Source: Margaritifera margaritifera (lineage: Eukaryota; Mollusca; Bivalvia; Unionida; Margaritiferidae). Taken from it: 64,000 nucleotides of DNA. A program made the position numbers and the translations under genes. The first letter of the stretch is position 1. Every line of letters begins with the position of its first letter. Shown in pieces: positions 24,107 through 34,693 of this stretch. The stretch is from positions 434,001 through 498,000 of the forward strand of contig JAQPZY010000912.1 in assembly GCA_029931535.1 (NCBI GenBank), written 5' to 3'. Below the pieces are notes generated by a model, which saw only the letters and a list, made by a program, of their open reading frames with translations, searched no databases and had not been told where the DNA came from.

Positions 24107-27100
24107 CTATTTCTTGAAATCGGCTCAATGACTCTTGCCTAAACTCTTGCTACAGTTCGAACAGATCCCTTTTCTAGTAGATCTCAAACAAGGGTTGAAA
24201 TCAACATTCTCTAAGTAGGGCTTCGCGTATTGCAAAATTTAGATAGAATCGTTCCTCAAATTACCGCTTTAATATTGCTGGTATCCATAAAGACCCTCCT
24301 ATTTCTTTGATTCCTCTCAACAAGTTCGTCTTTTGGGAGTTAAACATATTACTAGGTACAAAATCGCAAAGAAAGATCCATGTCAAAGTCTTTTTTAGGG
24401 GTGGACTGTAGATATGGGCTCAAGGGGTAATCTCTTTGTGGGCTTTGTTATACCTACCATATATTCAGCTCCCTATTTCTCCAAATCGGCTCGACTAATT
24501 TTCGTTGTACGTTTCCTACTATTGGAGCCAATTCATACATGGAAAATCTTAAAGAGGTGTTGAAATCAAAATCCTCTTAATAGTGGTTCATTTAGTACCA
24601 TTGTTGTTAGAGTCGATCGGAATTGTGCCTGTATTTCATACCCGATACCCAAAAGTTGCCCCTTATTTCGCTGATTCCTCTCGACCAAATTCGTCAAGAC
24701 TTTCTTTCGTGCGTCGAAAATATCCCTAGAGATAAAATCTCAAACAAGGTTCCATGTCAAAATTCTTTAAGGAGAGTATGGTAGTGCCTATATGTACACG
24801 TAAGATTCAATTCCATCACGGCCAGTGTTGTACCACACATATAGTTAGCCCCCTATTTCCTGAAATCGGCTGTACGAATTTTTTATTTACTTTTGGTACT
24901 GTTGGAATAGATCCCTAAATAGGAACTGTCAAACAGGAGTTGAAATCAAAATCCTCTAAGCAGGAGTTCACGCATTGCAAGTTTTGGCTATATCGGACCA
25001 AAGACTGTAACGGTTTAATACCGCCGGTATCCATAAAGACCCTCCTATTTCTCTGATTGCTCTCGACGAACTTCGTCGATACTTCCTTTGGGGGTCAAAC
25101 ATATCCCTAGATACAAAATATCAAAAAGCTATCCATATCAAAATCTTGTTAGGGGTGGACTGTAGGGTCCATATAAGATCTTAAAGGGTAATCTCCTTGT
25201 GGGCTTTGTTACACCATACATATGTTTAACTCCCTGTTTCTCGAAATGGGCTCGACAAATTTTCTTTGAACTTTTCCTACTGTTGTAGGCAGATTCCCAC
25301 ATGGAAACTCGCAAAGAAGCGTCGAAATCAATATGCCATAAATAGGGATTCAGTTAGTACAAAGTGGCGTAAGAGTCCATCCACATTGTACCTGCATTTT
25401 ATACCCGGAGCCCATAAGTTGCCACTTATTTCGCTCATTCCTCTCAACGCATTTCGTCAAGACCTCTTTTGGTGGTCGAAAATATCGCTAAATATAAAAT
25501 CTAAAAGAAGGGTTCATGTCAAAGTTCTCTAAGGAGGAGATGTTAGAGCTCATATGTCTACATAAGATGGATCCCCTTTACGGTCTGTGTTATACCAACC
25601 ATTTATTTAGCTCGCTATTTCTAGAAATCGGCTCAAAGAATATTTTTATAACTTTTGCTCCTCTTGGAGTAGATTCCTAACTAGTTACTGTCAAAAGAAG
25701 CGTTGAAATAAAAATTCTCTAAATAGGGGTTCGAGAAGCACAAAATGTTAATAGAATCTATCCACGATGTACCTGTTTTTCCATACTCGGTACCTATAAA
25801 TTCCCTCTTTTTTCGCGCATTCCTCTTGACGAAATATCAATAGAAGTAAAATCTTAAAGAAAGGTCAATGTACAAATTCTTTAAGGAGAGGATATTAGGG
25901 CTCATGTGTATACGTAATTTGTAATCCCCTTACGGTTTGTGCTCTACCTCCCTCACCACCACCAATTTTGTTCTAACTTTTACTACCATTGGAACAGATC
26001 GGAAACTAGGAACTGTCAAACAGCGGTTGAGATCAAAATTGTCTTAGAAGAGGTCCACGCATTGCAAAGTTTGGATATAATCGGTCCACACTATAGCAGT
26101 TTAATATTGCCCGGATCCATAAAGGCCCTCCTATTTCTCTTATTGCTTTCGACGAACTTCATCAATACTTCTTTTGGGGGATCAAAACATATCCCTAAGT
26201 ACAAAAAATCAAAGAACAATCCATGTCAAATCCTTTTTAGGGGTGGACTGTAGGGTCCATATATGGACTTAATGGGTAATCTCCGTGTGGGCTTTGTTAT
26301 ACATACCATACATTTAGCTCTATATTTCTCGAAATTTGTCGGCGAAATAACTTTGAACTTTTCCCACTGTTGGAACAGATTCCTACATAGAAACTCTCAA
26401 AGAGGAGTTTAAATAAAAATCATCTAAACAGGGGTCCAATTAGTAAAAATTGTTGTTAGAGTCCATCCACATTGTACCTGCATTTTATACTTGGTACCCA
26501 TATGTTCCCTCTTATTTCGCTCATTTCACTTTCCCAATTTCTTCAAGACTTCCTTTGGTGGTCGAAAATGTCGCTAGATATAAAATCCCAAAGAAGGTTC
26601 TATGTCAAAATTCACCTAGGATGGGACGTTAGGGCCCACAAGTATACATAAGATTTAATCCCATTACGGCCTGTGTTATACCACCCATATATTTAGCCAC
26701 TATTTCTCGAAATCGGCTCAACAAATTTCTTTCTAACTTTTGCTACTATTGGAACAGATCCCTGACTAGAAACTGTCACACAGGGGTTGAAATCAAAATT
26801 GTCTAAGTAGGGGTTCACACATTGCAAAGTTGGGATATAATCGGTCCACATAATACCAGTTTAATATTTCCGGTATCTATAAGTACCCTCCAATGTCTCT
26901 GATTGCTTTCGACGAACTTCCTGAAAACTTCTTTTCAGGCTGAAACATATCCCTAGGTACAAAATATCAAAGAACTATCCATGTCAAAATCATATTTAGA
27001 GGTGGACTGTAGGTCCATATATAGACTTAAGGGGTAATCTCCTTGTCCAAATTTCTGGAAATCGGCTAGACGAATTTTTTTCGAACTTTTGCTACCGTTG

Positions 27101-28495
27101 GAACCGATCACTAACTTGGGACTGTAAAACAGGGGTTGAAATAAATATTCTCTAGGTAGGGGTTTACGCGTTGCAAAACATGGATACAACCGGTCCACAC
27201 AATACCGCTTTAATATTGTCGGAATCCAAAGGACCCTTCTATTTCTCTGACTGCTCTCGACGAACTTTGTCAATGATTGTTTTTGGGGTCAAATATATCC
27301 CTAGGTATAAAATATCAAAGAACGATACATGTCGAAATCATTTTTAGGGGTGGACTGTAGGGCCTATATATTGATTTAAGGGGTAATGTAGCTTGTGGGT
27401 TTAGTTAACATGAATATATATTTAGCTCCCTATTCTCGAAAGCGGCTCAAATAATTTTCTTTGAACTTTTCCTACTGTTGGGGCCAATCCCTCCTTAAAA
27501 ATTGTCAAATCAAAATCCTCTAAATAGGGGTTGAGATATACAAAATGTTGATATCATCGATTCACATTGTACCTGCTTTTTATACCTTGTACCGATAAGT
27601 TCTCATAATTTATCTGATTTGATTCGCTCGACGAAATTCGTCAAGACGTCTTTTGCGGGTCAAAAATATCCCTAGAAGTAAAATCTCAAGGAAAGATCCA
27701 GATAAAAATTAGTGACTGTTAGGGCCAATATGTATACGTAAGATTGTATCCCCTTACAGTCTGTGTTATACCGACCCACCCCATATATGTATCCCCCATT
27801 TCTCAGTATCGGCTTGTGAATTTATTTTCTAACTTTTCCCACTGTTGGAACAGATCACGAAAAAGGAACTGTCAAACAGGGATTGAAATTAACATTTTCT
27901 AAGTAGGGGTTAACGCATTGCAAAATTTGTTATATAGTTGATCCACACTATAGCAGTTTAATATTGCCAGTATCCATAAAGACCCTACTATTTCTCTGAT
28001 TGCTCTCGACGAACTTCGTCAATACTTCTCTTCGTGGTCAAACGTATTCCTATGTACAAAATATCAGAGAACGATCCATTTAGCAATCTTTTGTAGGGGT
28101 GAACTGTAGGGTCATTATTTGGACTCAAGGGGTAATCTCCTTGTGAGATTTGTTATACCTACCATATATTTAGCTTCCTATGACTCCAAATCGGTTCAGC
28201 GACTGTTTTTTAACGTTTCCTACTGTTGGAGCCAACCCCTACCTTGAAAATCTTAAAGAGGCGTTGAAATCAATATCCTCTGAATAGGGGTTCAGTTAGT
28301 ACAAATTGTTGCTAGAGTCGATCCTGATTGTACCTGCATTTCATACCCGGTACCCATCGTTGCCCCTTATTTCGCTGATTCCTCTCCACGAAATTCGTCA
28401 AGACTTCTTTCTTGGGTCGAAGATATCATTAGAGATAAAATCACATAGAGGGTTTAATGTCAAGATTTATTAAGGCGGGGATGCTTGGGATCATA
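24107..28495. repeat. Satellite array of ~380-bp monomers in two alternating types
   Basis: Landmarks such as 'ctcgacgaacttcgtc', 'caaacatatccctag', 'ctgttggaacagatc' and 'aaagaccctcctatttctc' recur at regular spacing. Two monomer types alternate: one ends with a 'gtgggctttgttatacc' motif (about 24440, 25200, 26285, 28143), the other with 'ggcctgtgttataccacc' (about 24820, 25580, 26668, 27760). That gives a higher-order unit near 760 bp. About 11 monomers are present, with a partial deletion near 27045. No monomer encodes a credible protein. The array ends abruptly at the Polinton terminus. Confidence 0.88.
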
Positions 28496-28765
28496 AGTTG
28501 TAATGTGGGGGTATCGAGGTACCAGGTGGGGCGATCGGGGTACTAACGGAAAATTAACATGGGTGGGGCACTTGAGGTACTAATGGATTTCGAGGTACTG
28601 GGTGGGGAGATCGGTGTACTAAAGGAAAATTAACATGGGGAGGGCACTTGGGGTTAAAAGTGTTAATGGGGTCAAAAGGGGTTGATAGGGACAGAAGTAT
28701 ATTTACAGGGACAGAAGTGACACATACACCTAACACACAAACAAACACAAAACATAGAAACACTA
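28496..28765 (+). repeat. Left terminal inverted repeat
   Basis: It begins AGTTGTAATGTGGGGGTATC. It contains two copies of a unit with 'ggaaaattaacatggg' and ends internally in 'tgacacatacacctaacaca'. Each of these landmarks recurs inverted at the right end, where more unit copies make that terminus longer. Confidence 0.85.
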
Positions 28766-28802
28766 TCATTATCAATGTGGAATGAGTTCTTTTCTAGGAA
28801 AG

Positions 28803-28824
28803 GTGGGTGGCCCTGAAAAGGGCC
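28803..28824 (-). terminator. Histone-type mRNA 3' stem-loop
   Basis: On the minus strand the sequence is GGCCCT-TTTC-AGGGCC followed by ACCCACC: a perfect six-base-pair stem with a four-base loop, the exact layout of the replication-dependent histone mRNA 3' stem-loop (stem GGYYCU, loop UUUC, then ACCCA). Eleven or so bases further on 'ctagaaaagaac' resembles the purine-rich histone downstream element bound by U7 snRNA. It lies 22 bases beyond the stop codon of the gene at 29079-28846. What I see is the motif; that it is processed by SLBP/U7 is inference. Confidence 0.85.
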
Positions 28825-28845
28825 GTTGAAGTGGTGTGAACCAAG

Positions 28846-29079
28846 TTAACATATATCACGCCTCGTGGAGGGTCTTCTTCTCCTTAAGCTTCGACGTACT
28901 TCAGGTCCATAAATCAATACCCGCTTCAGGCAGCCTTGTCTTTCTATATAGATCCTTCTCTTCCAAACCGCTGTATCTGTCATCTTGGTAATCGCCCATG
29001 AAGCTTTCACATACATGGGGTAGTCCGGGTTGAACGGCATCCCCGATACGATGTTGGAAGATAAATCAGAGGTATACAT
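28846..29079 (-). CDS. Small basic protein of unknown function (77 aa)
   Basis: I chose the ATG at 29079 because a TATATATA box lies about 46 bases upstream (29125-29132), whereas the longer open frame to 29172 starts on the wrong side of that box. The protein is short, starts MYTSDLSSNIVSGMPFNPDY, and becomes strongly basic at the end (RRSLRRRRPSTRRD). It has no signal peptide or membrane segment and I recognise no domain. The frame is intact. It is transcribed away from the gene at 29297 across a ~220-bp shared promoter, and it ends in a histone-type stem-loop. The Arg-rich tail, the promoter pairing and the 3' end suggest a small DNA- or RNA-binding virion or nuclear protein made in S phase; this is inference only. 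Confidence 0.65.
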   Translation of the reverse strand: MYTSDLSSNIVSGMPFNPDYPMYVKASWAITKMTDTAVWKRRIYIERQGCLKRVLIYGPEVRRSLRRRRPSTRRDIC

Positions 29080-29296
29080 CTTCTTGTCTTCAGAACGGGT
29101 GAAGCTATGTAACAAACGCGCTGGTATATATAGCCTAAGAGCGGATGGAAACGGATCGAAATGAACCACCAATCCAATCGCGCGTTACAAAAGGGTGGGT
29201 CTCTCTTCCAATCAGAAGAGAGCGGGGTGACGTCACCTTCAATATATAGGCGTCACAGTATTCGTACGGTTTTACCTTTTGCGGCATTGTTTGAGT
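29080..29296. promoter_or_regulatory. Bidirectional promoter of the divergent basic-protein gene pair
   Basis: Two TATA boxes face outward: TATATATA at 29125-29132 for the minus gene and TATATA at 29243-29248 for the plus gene. Between them lie three CCAAT motifs (29169, 29174, 29208) and a perfect CRE palindrome TGACGTCA (29228-29235). A 'cgtcac-ttcaatatata' block just at the plus TATA is also found before the paralogue at 56.1 kb. Divergent genes with shared CCAAT/TATA elements and stem-loop 3' ends is the layout of paired histone genes. Confidence 0.7.
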
Positions 29297-29940
29297 ATGA
29301 CTGGTACAACGAAGACAATGTATTGCGGTGAGCTTGCGACGGAAACCTCGTATCCTCGGAGTGAGAGTACGACGGCCAATGCAGTGGTTAACTTTCAACC
29401 AGAAGATTTTAATTTAGATTTTGTGGATTTTCTGTTGTCGCAAGAATTTTTGCCTGAAACAACCGCTGTTGTACCACCGCCACGACCATCTTTACCCGTG
29501 ATCGATGATTTTAAAAAGAGACAAAAAGAAGAATTGGAATTTTTTTTACAGCGTCAGAGAGAAGCAGAAGAAGCATTTCTTCAGCAAGAAGAGGAAAGAA
29601 GAAAGCAAGAAGAGCAAATAAGAAAGCTATAGAGGAGAAGTGTGAAGGACAGAAGGAAGGAAGTTATGAAAACAAAACGGTGAGTCTACTACAAGACATT
29701 TTAGCAGAGTTAAAGCATCTGAGAAACATGAATCAGATTTCTTTAAGACAACCCAAGAGAAAGAGACCATCACGGGCTAAACATTTAAAACCCATCACTA
29801 CAACTACTGAGATGATACTACCACCACCATTGACTACTACTACTACCACCACTACCAAAGCAGCAGCAGCGGGAGGAGGAGTAGGACCTGGTCGTGGAAA
29901 GGGATTGAGACAGTTAAAACTCATCATGTCGAGTCCATAA
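29297..29940 (+). pseudogene. Coiled-coil nuclear-type basic protein, one frameshift
   Basis: The ATG at 29297 is the first after the TATA box (29243). Codons to 29632 give a Pro-rich segment (VVPPPRPSLPVIDDF) and then a long Glu/Gln/Arg coiled coil. A one-base shift before about 29632 leads into a frame ending at 29940 with a Leu-rich helix (LLQDILAELKHL), a basic nuclear-localisation-like stretch (QPKRKRPSRAK), Thr-rich and Gly-rich linkers, and 'GVGPGRGKGLRQLK'. The GRGKG core recalls the N-terminal tails of histones H4 and H2A, though this may be convergence. Paralogues sit at 41528-41036 (minus) and 56108-56702 (plus); all keep ENKTVSLLQ-like, LAEL-like or GRGKG segments, which supports the joined reading. 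Function unknown; a nuclear, possibly DNA-binding protein is inferred. Confidence 0.72.
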
Positions 29941-29966
29941 GTTTTTTTTTTAAAAAACACCCCAAT

Positions 29967-29982
29967 GGTCCTTTTCATGGCC
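29967..29982 (+). terminator. Histone-type 3' stem-loop, slightly degraded
   Basis: GGTCCT-TTTC-ATGGCC followed by ACCTAC: the same stem-loop layout with one mismatch and one wobble pair. It lies 27 bases after the stop at 29940 and is followed by 'cttagaaaagaaat', a good match to the purine-rich downstream element and to the one beyond the minus-strand gene. Confidence 0.78.
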
Positions 29983-30308
29983 ACCTACATTTCTTAGAAA
30001 AGAAATAATCTCATTGCCAAATCAAGTAAAACTTTAAATCCCATCATTGGATTGTGTACGAGTGCGTGCGTGTGTGCGTCCATACTCTAAAATCAAAACC
30101 AAAAGACACTTACTTTTTTTCCATTTTGGTATATTCTCTTAAAAATCACAATGAACATTTCATAACACATCACTCAAGTTCATAGTTCACTGCCTGTCTC
30201 TCTTTTTCTTGAATTTTTTCACAGGTATCAAGGGTTCTCTTCTTCTTCCCTGTCTTCTACTCGTCTTGCCTTCTTGCCTTTCTTAACGACGGGGATGAGT
30301 TCTTCTTA
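29983..30308. other. intergenic stretch of the element
   Basis: No frame recognised. It lies between the 3' ends of two converging genes. Confidence 0.4.
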
Positions 30309-30654
30309 TTATTCTGGTGCTGAAGATTCCACTGCTTCCTCCCTCTCTTGATTGTTCGCTTGTTTCTTAGGACACTCTAAAGACCAATGTCCTTTTTCTT
30401 GACAATGATAACAGGTATCTTTTCCTTTGTCTCTTTTCTTTTCCTTGGTTTTGACATTGTTGACATTCTGGAGCCCAATGTCCTTTCTCTTGGCAGATAT
30501 AGCAAGTATCTTGACTTTTATCTCAAGAGAAGGAGTAGTCCTTAGTCTTACTGGTATACATTCCAAGGACTCTCTGTAAATGTCTTATAGCAACAGCCGT
30601 CTGTTTTGCTAAATCTCTGACCAGAAGAGTAAGCTTTTCTGACTTCTCTTCCAT
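30309..30654 (-). pseudogene. Two-zinc-knuckle (CCHC) protein
   Basis: Reading leftward from an ATG at 30654 gives about 115 codons. The N-terminus (MEEKSEKLTLLVRDLAKQ) is followed by an in-frame stop after about 45 codons, a first knuckle CYICQEKGHWAPEC, a single-base frameshift in a Lys/Arg-rich linker, and a second knuckle CYHCQEKGHWSLEC. Both knuckles have the canonical C-x2-C-x4-H-x4-C spacing. Such knuckles bind single-stranded nucleic acid. The gene is divergent from the polymerase gene and uses the same palindromic TATA region. The near-identity of the two knuckles indicates internal duplication. Two lesions make the present copy a pseudogene. Confidence 0.75.
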
Positions 30655-30769
30655 CTTCACTGTTTGAAAGTTGAATAACGAATAGTGACTCTGAGGGTAG
30701 GAAGGTCTCTATATATATATAGGGATAGAGCCTGTGTAAAACTTAATCAGATTCAAGTTAGACATCAAG
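30655..30769. promoter_or_regulatory. Shared palindromic TATA between zinc-knuckle gene and polymerase gene
   Basis: TATATATATATA at about 30709-30720 is its own complement and lies 50-60 bases from the start codons on both sides (30654 minus, 30770 plus). One box could therefore set transcription starts in both directions. Confidence 0.55.
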
Positions 30770-33700
30770 ATGAAAAGATCACGTAATGTCAATGAGAAAA
30801 GAGAAGAGGAAACGAAGAGGCCACGACGGAGACTTTCCGTGCCGCCTCAAACACCGCTAGCTGAAGTGCTAGCTCAAGTCCATGCCAGCGATTTCGAAGA
30901 GGACATGAGTGAGCCTGAAACCACACCTTCCACCAAACCAAGAGAATCCAGAACCCCTAACAAAGAAAGTCCTTCCGTATCTCCCTAAAAGTGCTATCGC
31001 ATTCGAGAGATGCAAAAAATGACCTCCAGAAAATTTAGAACCACGGCTTCCTCTTACACCGTCAACTTTAAAGACTTCAAGTCTGAAGTGCCTCCCGAGA
31101 AAGCTGCAGGGTTCATTACCGATTTGTGGAATTCCTTGTTAAAGACCTTGAAACGACAATGTGGAGCCAAAGAGGATGATCGATTGAGACTTTCCATCCA
31201 TCACGACAGTTTGAAGTCTCCTGTCTCGATCGAGTTCTGGACCCCGTCAGAATTAACACCGTCTAAAGTCATGGATAAAATTGAACACATTCAACAATCC
31301 AACGATGAGTTTACCATCACCGACGGAAGAGCCACACTTCACATGACCCCCGTTTCACCTCCTTGAGGTAGCAGACGAAGCAGGAAAGTGTTACTGGTGG
31401 ACGACCTTCGCAGTACGAAACAGAGTGCCGTCCAAACCGACAATTCTCAGGACAAGATGTGCTTAGCCCGTGCCATCGTGGTGGGGCGAACGTATGCCGA
31501 CAAGAACGAGACCGAACAATATAAAAGAGCATGGAATAACATTCGACGATCGGTGAAAGCCAAACAACGAAAAGAAGCAGAACTCCTGTTACAACAAGCA
31601 GGCATATGGAAAGAGACCGTGTGTGGTATTCCTCAAATGCAACAACTTCAAGACGTCTTGGCTCCTCGGTATACCTTTAAAGTACACCCTCAAGAAGTTC
31701 GCGGAGCTCTGCTGTTTCGAGGGCTCGATTTTCCCGAGGGAAAATACATTCACATGTATCATCATCAAGACCATTTCGATGCCATCACGAGTATCACATG
31801 ATTTCTTGGATACTCTCTCTTACTACTGCGAGAAATGTGACAAAGGATTTAACAGTCGAGAGCATCACATTCATTGCGGAGAGAGAAGTCGGGGCTGTTT
31901 AGCTTCCACACCATGCCTTCCTGAAAAACACGTGCATTGTTCGACGTTTCGACGAACCTTTGTTAGTCCCTCTTGTTACAAACAACATCTCATGACACAA
32001 GCTCACCAGCAAAAAAGCGCTTGTGATTTATTGAGATTGTGCTCCAGCTGTGGACAGCTGCTTCGAACCAACAACCCCAAGGTACACGTTTGACCAGGAA
32101 AGAAAAGATGTCGCATTTGCCACCAAATCGTAGACTATCAACATCAAAGTTACACTCAAAAATACGACAATGCACTGGAGAAAGAATTAAAAGGTGATCA
32201 GAAGAAGAACAAGACCAAAGTGGATTGCATCTTTTTTTACTTTGAATGCATGCAAGAGACGGGGATTCACATCCCTAATTTCTGCGTCGCTCATCGAGCT
32301 TATGAGAAGTGCATACAAGAACCTATTCATTTTCACTGTCCTCATTGTAGTAGGATTCCAGGAGGACGTGAAAAAATCTTTAGTGGCCCCAACACTCTAC
32401 CCGAGTTTCCCCAATGGATTTTAGACCCTATCGACGACACTTGGAGCAAAGAGGACATTCAACGTTACGGGGACTGGCATCGATATGCTAGCGTCATGGA
32501 TCACAATTTCTCGGGATACGATGGACAGTTTATTCTAAAATATTATTCAGAACAAGGTACCGAATGCCCCAAAGTCACCATGAACGGAGCCAAACTCATC
32601 TACATGCAAGTAGGACAAGTACAATTCAAAGATTCCATGAGTTATTTGGCCATGCCTTTGAGTCGAATGCCTAAAACAATTAGAATGACAGAAATGGCCA
32701 AAAGGATATTTTCCCCACTTTTTCAATACGGAAGCCAATCAACACGTAGTGCTGCCGCATTTGCCTGACGTTCTCTATTACGACCCCAACGAAATGCACA
32801 CCGAACACCGAGAAGCCTTTCACGCTTCGTACCACGCTCACGGTTCAGAATAGTTTAACTTTCAAGAAGAAATGTTAAAGTATTGCCAATCCGATGTGGA
32901 CATTTTGCGCCGTTGCTGTGGAAAGTTTCGACAATTATTTCTAGATCACGGAGAAGTCGATCCTTTGAAGGAAGCGTGCACCCTACCCAAAACCTGTACA
33001 TTAGTGTACACCAAAAAGTTCATGCCCGAGAACGAACTAGCCATCATAGACCCTAACACTCCTCTCTCGGCCAGCCGTCAATACTCTGCCAAAGCATTGA
33101 GTTGGTTGCATTACTTGTGCGAAAAGGAAGACAAATGGATACAACATGCTAGAAACGGAGGGGGAGAAAAGAAAGTGGAAGTTTTTCTGTGGATGGTTGG
33201 GACTTAGAAAACCCTCAGACTGTGTACGAATTTCAGGGATGCTTGTTTCACGGATGCCCTACCTGTTTTCCTCAACGACACCTGAAAAGTCCTTTTTCAG
33301 ACTCCCCCATGGAAGAGTTGTACGAACACACCTACCGACGGCGCTTGAAGTTAGAAAGTCAAGGATACCATGTGGTAGAAATGTGGGAGCACGAGTACGA
33401 TCGACGTTTCAAAACCTATCCTGAATTTAGAGGCATTGCCGAAAGTTACGACGTGGTCGACATATAACCTTTGGACCCACGCCACAGTTTGTTTGGAGGA
33501 CGAACCCATGCCACATGCTTGCTGTACGACGTAGACGAATCTCTAGGAGAAGAAATCAAATATATCGACGTGTGTTCGATGTATCCTTGGGTGTGCAAAT
33601 ACAAGCGATTTCCTACCGGACATCCTGAAATCCTGACAGAACACATCGACGTGGAAAACATTTGTCAATACGAAGGATTGATCAATTGCAAAGTCTTACC

Positions 33701-34620
33701 CCCGACATACTTGTACCATCCTATCATACCCGTATCATTGCCAATCGAAAACTGATGTTTCCTTTTATGCCGTACGTGTGCCGAAACATGCAGCTAAGAT
33801 CACCGTTGTCACCACAGGGAGGAAGAACGCGCTTTGACAGGAACGTGGGTCTGCGCCAAATTGTTTCGGGCTCTGGATAAGGGATACCGCTTGTTAAAAG
33901 AATACGAAATTTGGCACTTTCCTACCACAGCACAATACCAGAAGGACGACGACTCGAATCCAGGCATTTTCTCAGGCTACGTCAACGAACTTCTCAAACT
34001 GAAACAAGAAGCCAGCGGCTATCCCTCTTGGTGTCGGACGACAGAAGACCAAGTCCAATTCAAAGAACAGTACCGTGCCGTAGAAGGCATCACTTTGGAA
34101 GACGTAGAAAAGAACGAAGGAAGAAGATCGTTTGCCAAAGTCATGCTGAATTTCTTGTGGGGAAAAATGGCACAACGTACGATCTTGCCCAAGACGGAAT
34201 ACTTGTCAGATCCCAGTCGCTACCTTCAACTGGTGGACGACAAAGGAAAACTGATGAAACACGTGGAAATCATTCGTGAAGATTTAATCTTGGTCAATTA
34301 CGAAGAAGAGCCCAAGTTTGTTCAACCCGACGACTTTACCAATGTGATCTTTGCAGCCTACGTGACAGCCCATGCTAGCTTGAAATTGTACGACGAGGCT
34401 TTAGAAGTGTTGGGAGATCGAGTCCTGTACTTTGACACCGACAGTTGTATGTACATCCATCGCCCTGGTTGTCCACACCCCACCATCGAAGGAGATCGAT
34501 TAGGAGCATGGACGGACGAGCATACCCAAGAGACGATCCAGTTTTGCCAGCGGTGGCCCTAACAATTGCCGGTACCGATACCGAGACAGACTAGCGAAAG
34601 CAATGAAAGCACGACGCCCT
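30770..34620 (+). pseudogene. polB: Protein-primed type B DNA polymerase (Polinton/adintovirus PolB)
   Basis: The coding remnant starts at ATG 30770 with a basic, NLS-like N-terminus (ETKRPRRR). In order follow a Polinton-type N-terminal region (31010-31800), a Cys/His zinc-finger-like region (31815-32150), Exo I at about 32232-32246, Exo II HNFSGYDG (32502-32525), Exo III YCQSDVDIL (32881-32907), polymerase motif A YIDVCSMYP (33561-33587), motif B KVMLNFLWG (34137-34163) and motif C YFDTDS (34428-34445). In Exo I the first acidic residue is Tyr (FFYFEC), so proofreading would be lost. Breaks: in-frame stops at 30986, 31364, 32091, 32851 and 33465; frame changes near 31800, 32715-32768, 33190, 33735-33834 and 34550. 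The family copies linear genomes from a terminal protein. All three polymerase catalytic motifs survive, yet the gene cannot be translated whole. Confidence 0.93.
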
Positions 34621-34693
34621 TTCTTCTTTATTGGGGATGATAAGCGTTTACCTACCTGCGGATGCCATCCCTACTCTAACAAAAAAGTACACG

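Noticed and set aside
28846..29172. True histone gene, because of the stem-loop
   Set aside because: No histone-fold sequence is present in any frame; only expression signals and basic composition are histone-like.
29733..29984. Minus-strand frame with poly-Val
   Set aside because: Antisense of the Thr-rich linker of the basic-protein gene.
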